Positions 45,851 through 54,031 are shown, numbered from the stretch's first letter. The stretch is DNA of 64,000 nucleotides from Limobrevibacterium gyesilva (GCF_025989185.1 NZ_JAPDNT010000023.1:1-64000), one strand, 5' to 3'. The notes: generated by a model from the sequence alone, not told the origin. A program made the numbers and translations.

Positions 45851-46263
45851 CTTCCCCTCCCGATCATTGCAGAAATGAACTAAGAGATTCTGGGATGTCG
45901 GACGCCCAACCGGCGAGGCGGATCGTGATCGAGGCAGCGTTGATTTCGGGCACGCGCCCAGCATCCGAGTTCGCAAAGGGACGGCCGCGTCTCGGCCGCC
46001 GGCAACGACCGTTGACTGCCTCCACAATCGTTTGCCGGGCGATTGTGGATCCGGCGGCCTGTCTGCCAAGCCGCGGCACAAGGGAGGCGCCGGGCCGCGA
46101 GTTTCGCGTCAATCCAGGCCCTTCGCAAGAGAATTGGCAATGGATCCCGCCGTCCGGGCTGGTGCGGATCGTCAGCCCTCGCTTGATAATGCTCGAACAA
46201 GCGCGCGTGCGTTCACGGCGTGGCTGCGCGTCACAAGCGCCTGTTTTTGTCGAACCGTTCGGC
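45851..46263. other. Intergenic region upstream of the Liv operon
   Basis: About 410 bases without a recognisable gene. It must carry the minus-strand promoter of the Liv operon. Its right edge abuts the first tRNA 3'-half copy, so it marks the left border of the accessory region. Confidence 0.5.
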
Positions 46264-46312
46264 GGTAGCGGCGGGCGGATTTGAACCGCCACCAAGGGAC
46301 TATGATCCCCTG
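46264..46312 (-). repeat. tRNA(CAT) 3'-half remnant, left copy (att-like)
   Basis: On the minus strand this reads the 3' half of a tRNA: a damaged anticodon arm with CAT, then the T-arm GGCGG-TTCAAAT-CCGCC and acceptor strand CGCCGCTACC. No D-arm or 5' acceptor strand follows, so it is not a functional tRNA. The first 24 bases are identical to the copy at 51187. It is interpreted as an integration scar. Confidence 0.75.
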
Positions 46313-46539
46313 TTCCTTTCTCCAATTATCTTATTGAATGGGTTATATCATTGGGAAACCTTTGTGCATCCGGATCCCCGCCTGGGCGCACCTTAGGCAC
46401 AGATCGGCGATTGGTGCCGACCGAAAGGATCGGGTGCGGTCCATCTTCGGGTCCCCCAGGCATATGACCGGCCCCTCCCCGTTTCTTGTCGCCCGCGTTG
46501 CCTCAAATGTGTCATGCTGCATTGCAGCAGTGAGCGCGG

Positions 46540-46764
46540 GTGACAGCAGTGGAAGCGGTGAAACCGCATGGCATCACGGAAGACGGGCGGCCGCGCGTGG
46601 CGGTTGTACGTCCCTGCGACCGTCATCCCGGCGAATGGGTTGTCAGCCCAGCCGATCACGCGCGGCCCGGTCGGACCGGGCGGTTCTCCGGAGCGAACGC
46701 GCTTGCCAAGGCTTTGACCTTCGCGCACGAGGAATATGGTGCCGTGCGTTGGTGTCGTAACTGA
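46540..46764 (+). CDS. Small hypothetical protein
   Basis: A 74-residue frame starting with GTG. The middle reads RHPGEWVVSPADHARPG and the end AKALTFAHEEYGAVRWC, a pattern of a short beta-rich domain followed by a helix, somewhat like small DUF2188-type proteins, but I cannot assign it. The alternative GTG starts at 46549 and 46558 are equally possible. No convincing ribosome binding site is seen. It lies inside the accessory segment. Confidence 0.4.
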   Translation: MTAVEAVKPHGITEDGRPRVAVVRPCDRHPGEWVVSPADHARPGRTGRFSGANALAKALTFAHEEYGAVRWCRN

Positions 46765-46793
46765 CGGCGCAAGCCTCGCGCCCAATGTTCACG

Positions 46794-47027
46794 TTATGAG
46801 GTGAGCCTCGCGGCCATTCGTTCGGCCGCTGCCTTTGCCGAGGTCACGTCCTCCTCGGTTCCCGATGCAACCAGCGCCTGCGGATGCTTTCCTGCCTGCC
46901 GGTTGTCGATCACCAGAAATCGCACGAAGCCTTCTGCCGCAGGCCGATGGATGATAAGGCGGAATCCTGCCCTCTCGGCCGAGATCATGCCGGTCGGCTC
47001 GGACTGCCAGCGTTGTTGTAAGCCCAT
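46794..47027 (-). CDS. Small hypothetical protein
   Basis: A 77-residue frame with a GGGGGA box shortly before the ATG at 47027. The sequence GLQQRWQSEPTGMISAERAG begins a likely beta-rich small domain (FRLIIHRP, VRFLVIDN) and ends in a helix rich in Ala/Arg/Glu. The composition is protein-like, and the start is well placed, but I recognise no family. It converges on the 46540 gene. Confidence 0.5.
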   Translation of the reverse strand: MGLQQRWQSEPTGMISAERAGFRLIIHRPAAEGFVRFLVIDNRQAGKHPQALVASGTEEDVTSAKAAAERMAARLTS

Positions 47028-47525
47028 TAAGTCCCCCTTGTTGCCGCCTTCGGCCCACCGTCTCGATGGCGTGCCAAGGCGCAGCGCTGACGATATGGCG
47101 TTATTTTTCACAATGTTTCATACAGTTTCAATCGGCCTTGGGATCACAGATACGTCATGATTGAACTGTCACATTGCGCGTCTCTACACGCTCTGTAACC
47201 AATATATCGATCGCGCCAGCTCGTTTTTGTCTCTGTTCCCGTTTTCCGATTCGTTTTGGGACTTCGTTATTGATTCTTTACCTCCAAAGACTCAGGACTT
47301 TCAGTTGATCGTTCGGCATGGCCGGACGCCGGATCGACGTTTTGCCCCGCATTCCAGCTTCCGGCCACGCTGAGCGCAGGCGGGTCACGACGGCTGTATG
47401 TCGGCAGGCGCATCCGCTACGTCCAGCGCACGCGACCGTTGTTAATCCGCTTGGGACGCGCGATGCTGACGTGTCGTCGGAAGAAGAATTTGGGGAATCA
47501 AACTCAAATATCGGAGGACGCAAAA
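47028..47525. other. AT-richer intergenic stretch
   Basis: About 500 bases between divergent small genes. The part 47095-47290 is markedly AT-rich against the GC-rich background (for example TTATTTTTCACAATGTTTCA). No ORF with recognisable sequence is seen. It probably holds the promoters of the flanking genes and marks foreign DNA. Confidence 0.5.
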
Positions 47526-47846
47526 ATGCCGAAGTTCCTGATCAAGGCAAGCTACACCACCGAGGGAATGAAGGGCCTCAAGAAGGACAAGGCGTCAGGC
47601 CGTGAAAAGGCCGTGGCAAGCGCCTGCGAGGCGCTCGGCGGCAAGCTTGATGCCCTGTACTATGCGCTAGGGGATGATGACGCGTTCGCCGTCGTCGATT
47701 TGCCGAGCCGCGTGCATGTCGCGTCGCTCGGCGTCGCGGTTTGCGCAAGCGGGATGGCCAGCACGCGCACCGTGCCGCTGCTAACGGTCGCGGAAATGGA
47801 CAAGGCACTCGGCGAGGACGCGAAGTACCGTCCGCCCGGCAGCTAG
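47526..47846 (+). CDS. GYD domain protein
   Basis: A 106-residue protein of the GYD family (small ferredoxin-like fold). The motifs KFLIKASYTTEGMKGLKKD and ALGGKLDALYYALGDDDAFAVVDLP match the family; the name-giving G-Y-D appears as YALGDDD. The ATG at 47526 follows a GGAGGA box. The role of GYD proteins is not established; they are frequent in rhizobia and relatives and on plasmids. It lies within the accessory segment and is likely a single-gene unit. Confidence 0.8.
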   Translation: MPKFLIKASYTTEGMKGLKKDKASGREKAVASACEALGGKLDALYYALGDDDAFAVVDLPSRVHVASLGVAVCASGMASTRTVPLLTVAEMDKALGEDAKYRPPGS

Positions 47847-48113
47847 GCCGCACCAGCCCGGCTGCGCGGATGCACAGCCGGGTGAGCGTCCATTTCGGAA
47901 GTCATGAAGCATGGGTGCAAATCGTCGCCTCGTCACGCCAGTCTTTGCTTCCTGTGAAGCTCGCCCCTCTGGCAGGGCGCAGAGATTGGTCTTGATCGTC
48001 AGCCATGACCGCGACATCATCTGGCCGATGAGAACAAATCAAGAACCATGCAGGCGATCCCGCCTTCTCCCTTGCCGGCTGATTCCGGGACGAGCCCAGT
48101 TCGAGGTGGACGC

Positions 48114-48689
48114 ATGCCGCATTCGCTGATCGACCATTTTCGAGCCATGGCCCGGAACAACGCCTGGTCAAATTCAAGGTTGCTGGAAGCCTGCGGCCAT
48201 CTCACGCCGGACGAGTTCGCAGCCAGGCGGGTGAGCTTCTTTCCCTCGCTCGTGGAGACCCTCAACCATATCCTCGTTGTTGATCGCTACTATTTGGCTG
48301 ATCTGACGGGCACCGGGCGCGTGATCCTTGCGGATGAGGTGCCATACCCATCGGTGGCCGATCTCGCCCAGGCCCAAGCTGAGACCGACAGGGAACTGAT
48401 CGCTTTCTGCAACGTACTGGATGACGCCGACCTTGAGCGTGTGGTCACCATCGACCGCAAGGACGGGGTTGAGAATCACGAAACGGTGGCTGCAATCCTC
48501 GCCCATGTTTTCGTCCACCAAATCCACCATCGCGGTCAGGCCCACGCCATGCTGGCCGGAACTCCGGTCGCGCCGCCGCAATTGGATGAATTCTTCCTCG
48601 CCTCGGATGCGCCTCGTCGCGACGCCGAGCTACAGCGTCTCGGAATCGCGGAACCCGCTCAGCACGAACGTCGACCGGAGCAGCGCTGA
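48114..48689 (+). CDS. DinB family protein
   Basis: A 191-residue four-helix-bundle protein of the DinB/YfiT-like family, metal-dependent hydrolases or thiol transferases, often stress-related. The three expected metal histidines are visible in SLVETLNHILVVDRYY and HVFVHQIHHRGQAHAML. The start at 48114 gives the usual N-terminal PHSLIDHFRAMARNNAWSN. Its function here is unknown. It lies in the accessory segment, downstream of the GYD gene on the same strand. Confidence 0.82.
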   Translation: MPHSLIDHFRAMARNNAWSNSRLLEACGHLTPDEFAARRVSFFPSLVETLNHILVVDRYYLADLTGTGRVILADEVPYPSVADLAQAQAETDRELIAFCNVLDDADLERVVTIDRKDGVENHETVAAILAHVFVHQIHHRGQAHAMLAGTPVAPPQLDEFFLASDAPRRDAELQRLGIAEPAQHERRPEQR

Positions 48690-48842
48690 ATGACGACTGT
48701 GCTGCAGCCGACGTGATCCAGGAATATGCGGCTGGTCGGTAAGCAGGCTCTTGAGCTGGAGTTTCTAAAGGGGCCCTGCGAAAGATACCCCGGCTGAAGA
48801 GCGGGCCTCCATCTGCGATCTGTAGAAGCACAGACCTGATCT

Positions 48843-48975
48843 GACAGTCTCGATCCGGCGGACACCCGCCACTCCGGCATCGGCTATCTGTCGCCGATCG
48901 CCTACGAACACAAAAATGCTATGGAGAGCGAAACGATCCAGGCTGTAAGCTGTCCACCGAACCGGGGCAACTCCA
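48843..48975 (+). pseudogene. Remnant of an IS3-family transposase (C-terminus and right end)
   Basis: In one frame the sequence reads RHSGIGYLSPIAYEH, the typical C-terminal block of IS3-family OrfB transposases. It is followed by GTCCACCGAACCGGGGCAAC, which resembles an IS3-type terminal inverted repeat (48951-48974). The rest of the element is missing upstream. Confidence 0.55.
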
Positions 48976-49046
48976 GTGATCGGCTCGGATATCACCACCT
49001 TCGGCCTCGGCGATCGTGGTGGTGCGCAATGGAAGGAGGAACCGCC

Positions 49047-49475
49047 ATGGCCCAAGACAGCCCCGGAGAGCTTCTGCGCAAGTGGTTCGAGGTCGTTTGG
49101 AATGATGGTCGCACCGACCTGATAGACCAGCTTATGTCGCCGGATCACGTCTCAAACGCGTTGACGGAAACCGGCGCAGCCTCCACCGGCCCCGCTGGGT
49201 TCAAACCCTTCTACGACAGGCTCCGAGGCGCGATCCCTGACCTCAAATTTGCCGTTCATGAGGTCATCGAGAGCGGAGAGACTGCCGCAGCCCGCTGGAC
49301 GGCAACAGGCACTCATCGAGGCGATCATCTCGGCACCAAGGCAACCGGCAACCGGATCACGATGCCCGGCATGACCTTCCTGCGAACTGCAAACGGCAAG
49401 ATGGCAGAATCATGGAATCAGTGGGATCGGCTTGCGCTGGCGGTCGGGACGGGAGCCGTGGCGCCGATCAAATGA
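49047..49475 (+). CDS. SnoaL-like ester cyclase family protein
   Basis: A 142-residue NTF2-fold protein of the SnoaL/polyketide-cyclase-like group. Features are LLRKWFEVVWNDGRTDLIDQLM, GPAGFKPFYDRLRGAIPDLKF, a TGTHRGDHLG segment and KMAESWNQWDRLAL at the end. Most stand-alone members have no known substrate. The ATG at 49047 follows a strong GGAAGGAGGA box; upstream codons in the same frame belong to the IS3 remnant. It starts just after that IS end, so the IS may once have adjoined its promoter. Confidence 0.8.
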   Translation: MAQDSPGELLRKWFEVVWNDGRTDLIDQLMSPDHVSNALTETGAASTGPAGFKPFYDRLRGAIPDLKFAVHEVIESGETAAARWTATGTHRGDHLGTKATGNRITMPGMTFLRTANGKMAESWNQWDRLALAVGTGAVAPIK

Positions 49476-49569
49476 ACCGTAGCCGAATGCCATAGGACAC
49501 CATCGGACGACCGACCCGCCCGCGGGCATGGCCGCCCCAGCCCGAACCCGCCGAACCCGATACCGGCGC

Positions 49570-50310
49570 TCAGGTCGTAGCGCGCTTCTGTGCTTTCGCC
49601 TTGATCCACCAGCGGACGGGCTTCGGTTCCGGTTCAGGCGATTTCGAACGCGTTTTCCCATTCGACACGTTCGACATCCAGCTCTCCTTCTCGGCGGCGG
49701 CCGGTCCTCCTGCCACCGCCTTCACCGGGGCCTTGGCAGGGCGCACAACAGCCTTGATCTCGCGAAGGCGCTGCTGGGCTGGCTCTCGATCTGCGTCGCC
49801 CCCTTGAAGCACCTTCTCGGCCTTCACGCGCGCATCACGCTCGGCGGCCAATGCGAACTCGACTGCCCGCCTATCGCTTTCCGCTCGATGGGCTGCGTCG
49901 CGAGCTTCATCGCGCGCCAGCACCGCGTGGCCGAGCTTGGTCCGAAGGTCGTGAATGGCCGCCTGCGCCTCTTGCAGAGATCGCTCAGCGCGCTCACGGG
50001 CCTCCCGCTCAGCCTTGAGCGCCGCCTCGGCAACCTCAACCCGGTTCGCGGGGGATGCCGCCGCAGCGATTCGCAACGAGCCGACATTGTCACCATGTTC
50101 CCGTCGGCCGTGAACCACGACAACAGGAACCTCTCCGTCCCGGACGAAACGGCGCCTTTGACGATCCAGTGTCTGAGACCGGGAATCGTGCACAGGAGGC
50201 CGCGGACTCGAGGCTTCGTGCTCGAGACCGAGTGCACGGCGCATTCCTGCCTCAGTCGAGCCATCGTCAGAAATGCCGTTGGGAAGGCCAGACTCAGAAC
50301 GTAAAGGCAT
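49570..50310 (-). CDS. Hypothetical coiled-coil protein of accessory DNA
   Basis: A 246-residue protein. An N-terminal part contains TEAGMRRALGLEHE and the segment RRRFVRDGEVPVVVVHG. A long alanine/glutamate/arginine-rich coiled coil spans about residues 90-185. The C-terminus is basic and proline-rich and ends in PVRWWIKAKAQKR. I recognise it as a type of conserved hypothetical found on plasmids and islands of alphaproteobacteria, but no function is known. The basic ends would suit DNA binding. It is transcribed away from the HAD gene's side. Confidence 0.6.
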   Translation of the reverse strand: MPLRSESGLPNGISDDGSTEAGMRRALGLEHEASSPRPPVHDSRSQTLDRQRRRFVRDGEVPVVVVHGRREHGDNVGSLRIAAAASPANRVEVAEAALKAEREARERAERSLQEAQAAIHDLRTKLGHAVLARDEARDAAHRAESDRRAVEFALAAERDARVKAEKVLQGGDADREPAQQRLREIKAVVRPAKAPVKAVAGGPAAAEKESWMSNVSNGKTRSKSPEPEPKPVRWWIKAKAQKRATT

Positions 50311-50460
50311 TCATATGTCCCAATGATTGTTGGGTATGAGCCCAACTCGCGCTGCTGCTTCCAAATACTCGGTTGAACCGCGAGTCGTGGAGACCATTTT
50401 ACTAAGGTGCGACCAATGTGATTACAAGGTTCAGATGATCCGCCCCCTTCTTCGGTATAT

Positions 50461-50919
50461 TCAAACGAACTGGTCTGGATGAAACAGCGCAATCTCGTGC
50501 TTGTCGCATCCAAGCCGAACATGAGCGGTGTTATCGTCAATCAGGATGGTCAGTCCGTGCTGCGCGCAGACCGCTCCTTTCCAACCGAGATAACTGCGTT
50601 CGGCTTCGGTCATTGGCCCGACATACAGGCCCGCCTCACGCCACCGGAAGATGCGTTCGAATGCCTCATAGGTTTCATCCGGGATGTTGAGAATTGCATC
50701 GAAGCACGCGGGTTCCGGAGCGGCGGCATAAGCTGCCAGATCATGCCACACGCCATGCTGCATGCCGTGCGACCGAAACGTCACAATCACGTGGCGGATA
50801 TGCCGATGGCTGCGGATGAACGCGTGCAAAAGCGGGGAGGATCGATGGCCGATCAGGGTGTCATCGAAGTCCCACGCGATGGCACGATGCCGACGCAACT
50901 CCGTGAAGGACATGCTCAA
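50461..50919 (-). CDS. HAD-superfamily hydrolase-like protein
   Basis: A 152-residue protein with the HAD motif I AWDFDDTL (D17, D19), a motif II-like VIVTFRSHG, and a C-terminal ILIDDNTAHVRLGC that fits motif IV. HAD enzymes are mostly phosphatases; the short length leaves only a small cap. No substrate is indicated. Its 5' end slightly overlaps the frame of the IS256 remnant on the opposite strand. It is a cargo gene of the accessory segment. Confidence 0.65.
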   Translation of the reverse strand: MSMSFTELRRHRAIAWDFDDTLIGHRSSPLLHAFIRSHRHIRHVIVTFRSHGMQHGVWHDLAAYAAAPEPACFDAILNIPDETYEAFERIFRWREAGLYVGPMTEAERSYLGWKGAVCAQHGLTILIDDNTAHVRLGCDKHEIALFHPDQFV

Positions 50920-51180
50920 CCTGTTCTATGACCCAGTGGACCGCGCCAAGATCTACTCGACGAATCCTGTGGAGCGGTTGAACGGCGAACGCAAACGTCG
51001 CAGCGAGGTGGTCGGCATCTTTCCGAACGAGGCCGCCGTTCTCCGACCGATCGGCGCCTTGCTGTTGGAGCAGAACGACGCGTGGGCCGTGCAGCGCGCC
51101 CGCTACATGACCCTGGAAACGATCACGCCCCTGAGTGACGTCAGTGACTTGTGGGCTCGCTTTCGGCGTCTGCCCCGTTC
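50903..51180 (+). pseudogene. Remnant of an IS256-family (mutator-type) transposase
   Basis: Only the C-terminal quarter remains: STNPVERLNGERKRRSEVVG, then IFPNEAAVLRPIGALLLEQN and DAWAVQRARYMTLETI, typical of IS256-family enzymes. The catalytic DDE residues lie in the missing part. The frame then runs on into the tRNA remnant, ending as GGFEPPTKGL. Confidence 0.85.
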
Positions 51181-51186
51181 CGAGAT

Positions 51187-51237
51187 GGTAGCGGCGGGCG
51201 GATTTGAACCACCGACCAAGGGATTATGATTCCCCTG
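51187..51237 (-). repeat. tRNA(CAT) 3'-half remnant, right copy (att-like)
   Basis: On the minus strand: a full anticodon arm (GGGGA-ATCATAA-TCCCT, anticodon CAT), variable loop, T-arm GGTGG-TTCAAAT-CCGCC and acceptor strand CGCCGCTACC. The D-arm and 5' acceptor strand are absent beyond 51237. It matches the copy at 46264 with a few substitutions and two indels. Likely an integration scar and left border of the segment with the defence genes. Confidence 0.75.
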
Positions 51238-51436
51238 GACGATTTGCCAGCTTCATTCGTAATTTCAGTATATTATGCGCAAGAACAAAAGGTAAATTTT
51301 CCGCTGGGGCTGCACTGGGGATGCACTGTCCAGTGGTCATGTTCGGCATTCGCCCCTCGTGGTAAGCTTTTTTGAAATGTACGCAGCGGGAAAAACCCGC
51401 AGCCCGCTCCCCAATGTTGCGTCACACCAGGAAGCG

Positions 51437-51667
51437 TCAGGAGCCGGCCCGCCAGCAGGTTGCCTCCCAGGTCGCCGCATCCATCTTCGGGCGGGTTCCC
51501 ACGATTGCCACCGGCCCCTCATATCGCCAACGCACGCGGTGGGCCTGCACCGCCGCTTCCAACTCCTCGTCGGACAACACGGCCTCGACGATGAGAACGC
51601 GCGCCTCAGGGTTCATCGTCGTCTTCCTCTCCAATCGTCGCAGCCGCACATCCGCTCTCCGGATCAC
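51437..51667 (-). CDS. Small hypothetical protein after DUF5681
   Basis: A 76-residue frame starting with GTG at 51667, two bases after the DUF5681 stop. An Arg-rich N-terminus (RRADVRLRRLERK) is followed by ARVLIVEAVLSDEELEAAVQ and VRWRYEGPVAIVGTRPK. I recognise no family. Tight spacing to the DUF5681 gene suggests a two-gene phage-like unit. The start might instead be the ATG 17 codons further on. Confidence 0.5.
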   Translation of the reverse strand: MIRRADVRLRRLERKTTMNPEARVLIVEAVLSDEELEAAVQAHRVRWRYEGPVAIVGTRPKMDAATWEATCWRAGS

Positions 51668-51669
51668 CG

Positions 51670-52170
51670 TCAGCCACCCCCATCAGGATCACCAAGCGCC
51701 TGCTCAAGAACCAGAATCCGGTCCTCGATCTGCCGTAAATCCGATAGTCGGACCTTCGTCTCGATCAATCTAGCGACGGCCTGGGCCTCCTCGATCGTGA
51801 TCGCGCCTGAGCAGACCTGTTTGATCAACGCCGTCATCGCGGCATCAGGCGTCCCGGGGCCGGAGAGGTCAGGCAGAGAGACACGAACAGGACGCCCCCG
51901 CGGCGGCAGCCACGTCCGGTCCAACACCAGCTTGATCGCGGCCACGTTCCCGCGGCTCGCAAGCACGAGCGCCTGCTTGACCAGGCGCTCCGAATACTCG
52001 GCGCCGAGATCATCCAGCATGCGCAGAACCTTTGACCGCGTCCCCGGCCGCTTCCCAGCCGGATTGCCCGACACGCCCTTCGTGAACGGGCGCCCTCGCT
52101 GCTTCCGCGCTGCATTTTCAGCAGCGGTTCGGTTGTCAGAACCGGAGCGGCTGGGGTGACCGTTGATCAT
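51670..52170 (-). CDS. DUF5681 (phage-type, terminase-small-subunit-like) protein
   Basis: A 166-residue protein (ATG at 52170; a TTG at 52197 would add nine residues). The N-terminal block RGRPFTKGVSGNPAGKRPG is the DUF5681 hallmark, found in phage and prophage proteins near terminase genes. The rest is helical, with a C-terminal coiled coil (RLSDLRQIEDRILVLEQAL). No large terminase is nearby, so this is likely a relic of a prophage or a satellite. It is transcribed in the same direction as the methyltransferase, 180 bp downstream of it. Confidence 0.7.
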   Translation of the reverse strand: MINGHPSRSGSDNRTAAENAARKQRGRPFTKGVSGNPAGKRPGTRSKVLRMLDDLGAEYSERLVKQALVLASRGNVAAIKLVLDRTWLPPRGRPVRVSLPDLSGPGTPDAAMTALIKQVCSGAITIEEAQAVARLIETKVRLSDLRQIEDRILVLEQALGDPDGGG

Positions 52171-52309
52171 TTCGACCCGCCTCGGAACAGCCTGCAAACC
52201 ATCGGATCTTCCTGTCTGTCAGAAAGCTCTCAAGGCCTGGAACATAACGGGAATATCTAGTGCCAACCAGCATTTTCCAGTAGGCTGGCCGCCTCACTGG
52301 GGCGTCTAT

Positions 52310-52326
52310 CGCGGGTGACACCCGCG
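52310..52326. repeat. Short perfect palindrome downstream of the methyltransferase gene
   Basis: CGCGGGTG-A-CACCCGCG, 8-base arms around one base, 24 bases past the methyltransferase stop. It could be a hairpin or a protein site; no T-run follows. Confidence 0.4.
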
Positions 52327-52350
52327 GGCGGATAACTTCGTCTGCCTACC

Positions 52351-53403
52351 TTATGCGCGCCAGCCGCCGGCCGCGGCTGGCTCAGAGGTTCCGCAGACTA
52401 CGTTGGAAGCGGGCGCTGGCCTGCGCGAGGGATGAGCGCATTCCGCGTTGTTGGCACCGGCCACCAAAGAGGTGACAAGTGCCCGCATCACCGGCGGGCA
52501 GACCCCGTTTCCCAGCAAGCGGATCCGGTCGCGGCGAGTACCGTGGGAGAGACGGAAACTCTCGTCGAAGCCCATGGCGCGGCGCAGCTCAGGCACTTGC
52601 AGCATGCGAAGCGTCGGCCCCGACTCGGTCCACTCCAGGAGGCCGAAGCGGTCAAGCGTGGTGATGGTGCGCAGCGGACGGTCCAGGGGCTGCCAGCCGC
52701 CCGCGCCGTCGGTGCCATAATAGACGATCAGGAACGGCACGCCGTCGCCAAGCGCCGCGATGCCCCGCCGCGCGCGCGCGATCGTGCCAGGCGCACGATT
52801 CGGGAGGAACAGGGGTTTTGCCGCCCAGGTGCCGGGCGGATCAAGGATGTCTCGCGCTGTGCGCAGCGGCGCATGCACGCGACCGGACAGATCCGGCGGG
52901 AGGCGGTCACGGTCGCACGCCAGGAACAAGCGTCGACGCGACTGCGGGACGCCGAAGTCGGCGGCATCAAGCACCTGCTCCCGTACGTGGTATCGCTGGC
53001 GAAGCGCGGCAAGCAACTCCCCGTAACGGTGCCAGCGGCGAAGGCTGACGACATTCTCGATCACCACCCAGCGCGGTTGAAGTCTCCGGACGAAGTCGAG
53101 AACGTAGAGCGACGTGTTGCGGCTCTCCTCGTCACGTTCGCGGGCACCGCGGGCACAGGTGTGGTTGGTGCATTCCGGGGAGGCAAGCAGGAGATCAACG
53201 GTGCCGATCCCGCGGACTGCCCGAGGACCTGAACCCGGCTGCAGCATGGCATGGACCGCGCGGGCGTCCGGAAAATTGTCGCCATAAGTGAGCGCCGCCA
53301 GTCCAGCGGCGTCGACGCCGGCCACGACGGTTGCACCCGCTGCCTGGGCCCCCCAGCTGCTCCCGCCGCCACCGCAGAACAGATCAAGCGTGCGGATCGT
53401 CAC
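52351..53403 (-). CDS. dcm: DNA (cytosine-5)-methyltransferase
   Basis: A 350-residue C5 methyltransferase. Motif I reads LDLFCGGGGSSWG. The catalytic motif IV is LLASPECTNHT, with Cys78 preceded by Pro-Glu rather than directly by Pro. Motif VI is VIENVV, motif VIII PQSRRRLFLA and motif X GNGVCPPVMRAL. The target recognition region lies at about residues 185-270. I start at the GTG at 53403, which overlaps the Vsr stop codon (GTGA), implying translational coupling; the frame is open further upstream but overlaps vsr. With Vsr it forms the modification and repair arm beside the divergent defence operon. The recognition sequence cannot be read from the protein. Confidence 0.88.
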   Translation of the reverse strand: MTIRTLDLFCGGGGSSWGAQAAGATVVAGVDAAGLAALTYGDNFPDARAVHAMLQPGSGPRAVRGIGTVDLLLASPECTNHTCARGARERDEESRNTSLYVLDFVRRLQPRWVVIENVVSLRRWHRYGELLAALRQRYHVREQVLDAADFGVPQSRRRLFLACDRDRLPPDLSGRVHAPLRTARDILDPPGTWAAKPLFLPNRAPGTIARARRGIAALGDGVPFLIVYYGTDGAGGWQPLDRPLRTITTLDRFGLLEWTESGPTLRMLQVPELRRAMGFDESFRLSHGTRRDRIRLLGNGVCPPVMRALVTSLVAGANNAECAHPSRRPAPASNVVCGTSEPAAAGGWRA

Positions 53404-53816
53404 CGTGATGGAATCCTGGGGGACGCCTTCGCAAGCGTCGCGCAAATGCGATCCAGGCAGGCTTTCGGCGACTTGTCTATCTGATGTTCCCACAACCTCA
53501 CGACATGCCACCCCATTGACCGCAAACGACGACGATTTTGGTCATCCCGGCGCCGATTCGCCGCAATCTTCGCCTCCCAGGCCTCGGAAAGCTTGTCCCG
53601 CCAGAGGGCGAATCGCCAGCCGTGCCAGAAATCGCCATCCACAAGCACCGCGACTCTCTCCTCGGGAAACACGAAATCAGGCCGTCCTGGAAGCCCGCGG
53701 ACGTGACGTTCGCAGTGCAATCCGGCATCGGCAAGCAGCGCAGCAATCGTTCTTTCCGGGCCGGTATGCTGACCGCGGATGCGCGCCATGACAGCGCTCC
53801 GCTTCTCCGGCGACAT
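53400..53816 (-). CDS. vsr: Very short patch repair (Vsr) endonuclease
   Basis: A 138-residue Vsr nuclease that nicks at T:G mismatches arising from deamination of 5-methylcytosine. Motifs in order: MSPEKRSAVMARIRGQHTGPE, LPGRPDFVFPEERVAVLVDG (active-site Asp), FWHGWRF, EAWEAKIAANRRRD and MGWHVVRLWEHQI. The ATG at 53816 matches the family start; an ATG at 53963 would add 49 residues without homology. It is followed by the overlapping methyltransferase gene, the normal partner of Vsr, and diverges from the MutL-like ATPase gene. Confidence 0.88.
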   Translation of the reverse strand: MSPEKRSAVMARIRGQHTGPERTIAALLADAGLHCERHVRGLPGRPDFVFPEERVAVLVDGDFWHGWRFALWRDKLSEAWEAKIAANRRRDDQNRRRLRSMGWHVVRLWEHQIDKSPKACLDRICATLAKASPRIPSR

Positions 53817-54031
53817 GATGTCGCCGCGGTGCCTGCGTCCCGGCGTTCCATCGGCATTGTCTGACGCAGCAGTGACGTTCACCGCTGTTTGCAGCTTGGC
53901 GTCCCGCCGCAGGGTTCCTTGATCGCCGGAACGTCCGCGCCTCTGGTAAGATTTTTCTTTCATGCAACGGAAACTACGGTAGTAGACTGACTGCGAATCG
54001 GCACAATGAACTCCTGACCCAGCATAGCGCA

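Larger units (their letters stand above)
46264..51237. mobile_element. Accessory segment bounded by tRNA 3'-half direct repeats
   Basis: A 5-kb segment lying between two direct repeats of a tRNA 3' half, holding small cargo genes, an IS3 remnant and an IS256-family remnant, and locally AT-rich DNA (47100-47300). No integrase is left. It looks like a decayed genomic island, or one unit of a tandem array at a tRNA site; the complete tRNA gene is not in the window. Confidence 0.6.

Noticed and set aside
46264-46312. Functional tRNA gene on the minus strand
   Set aside because: Only the T-arm, acceptor 3' strand and a damaged anticodon arm are present; no D-arm or 5' acceptor strand follows.
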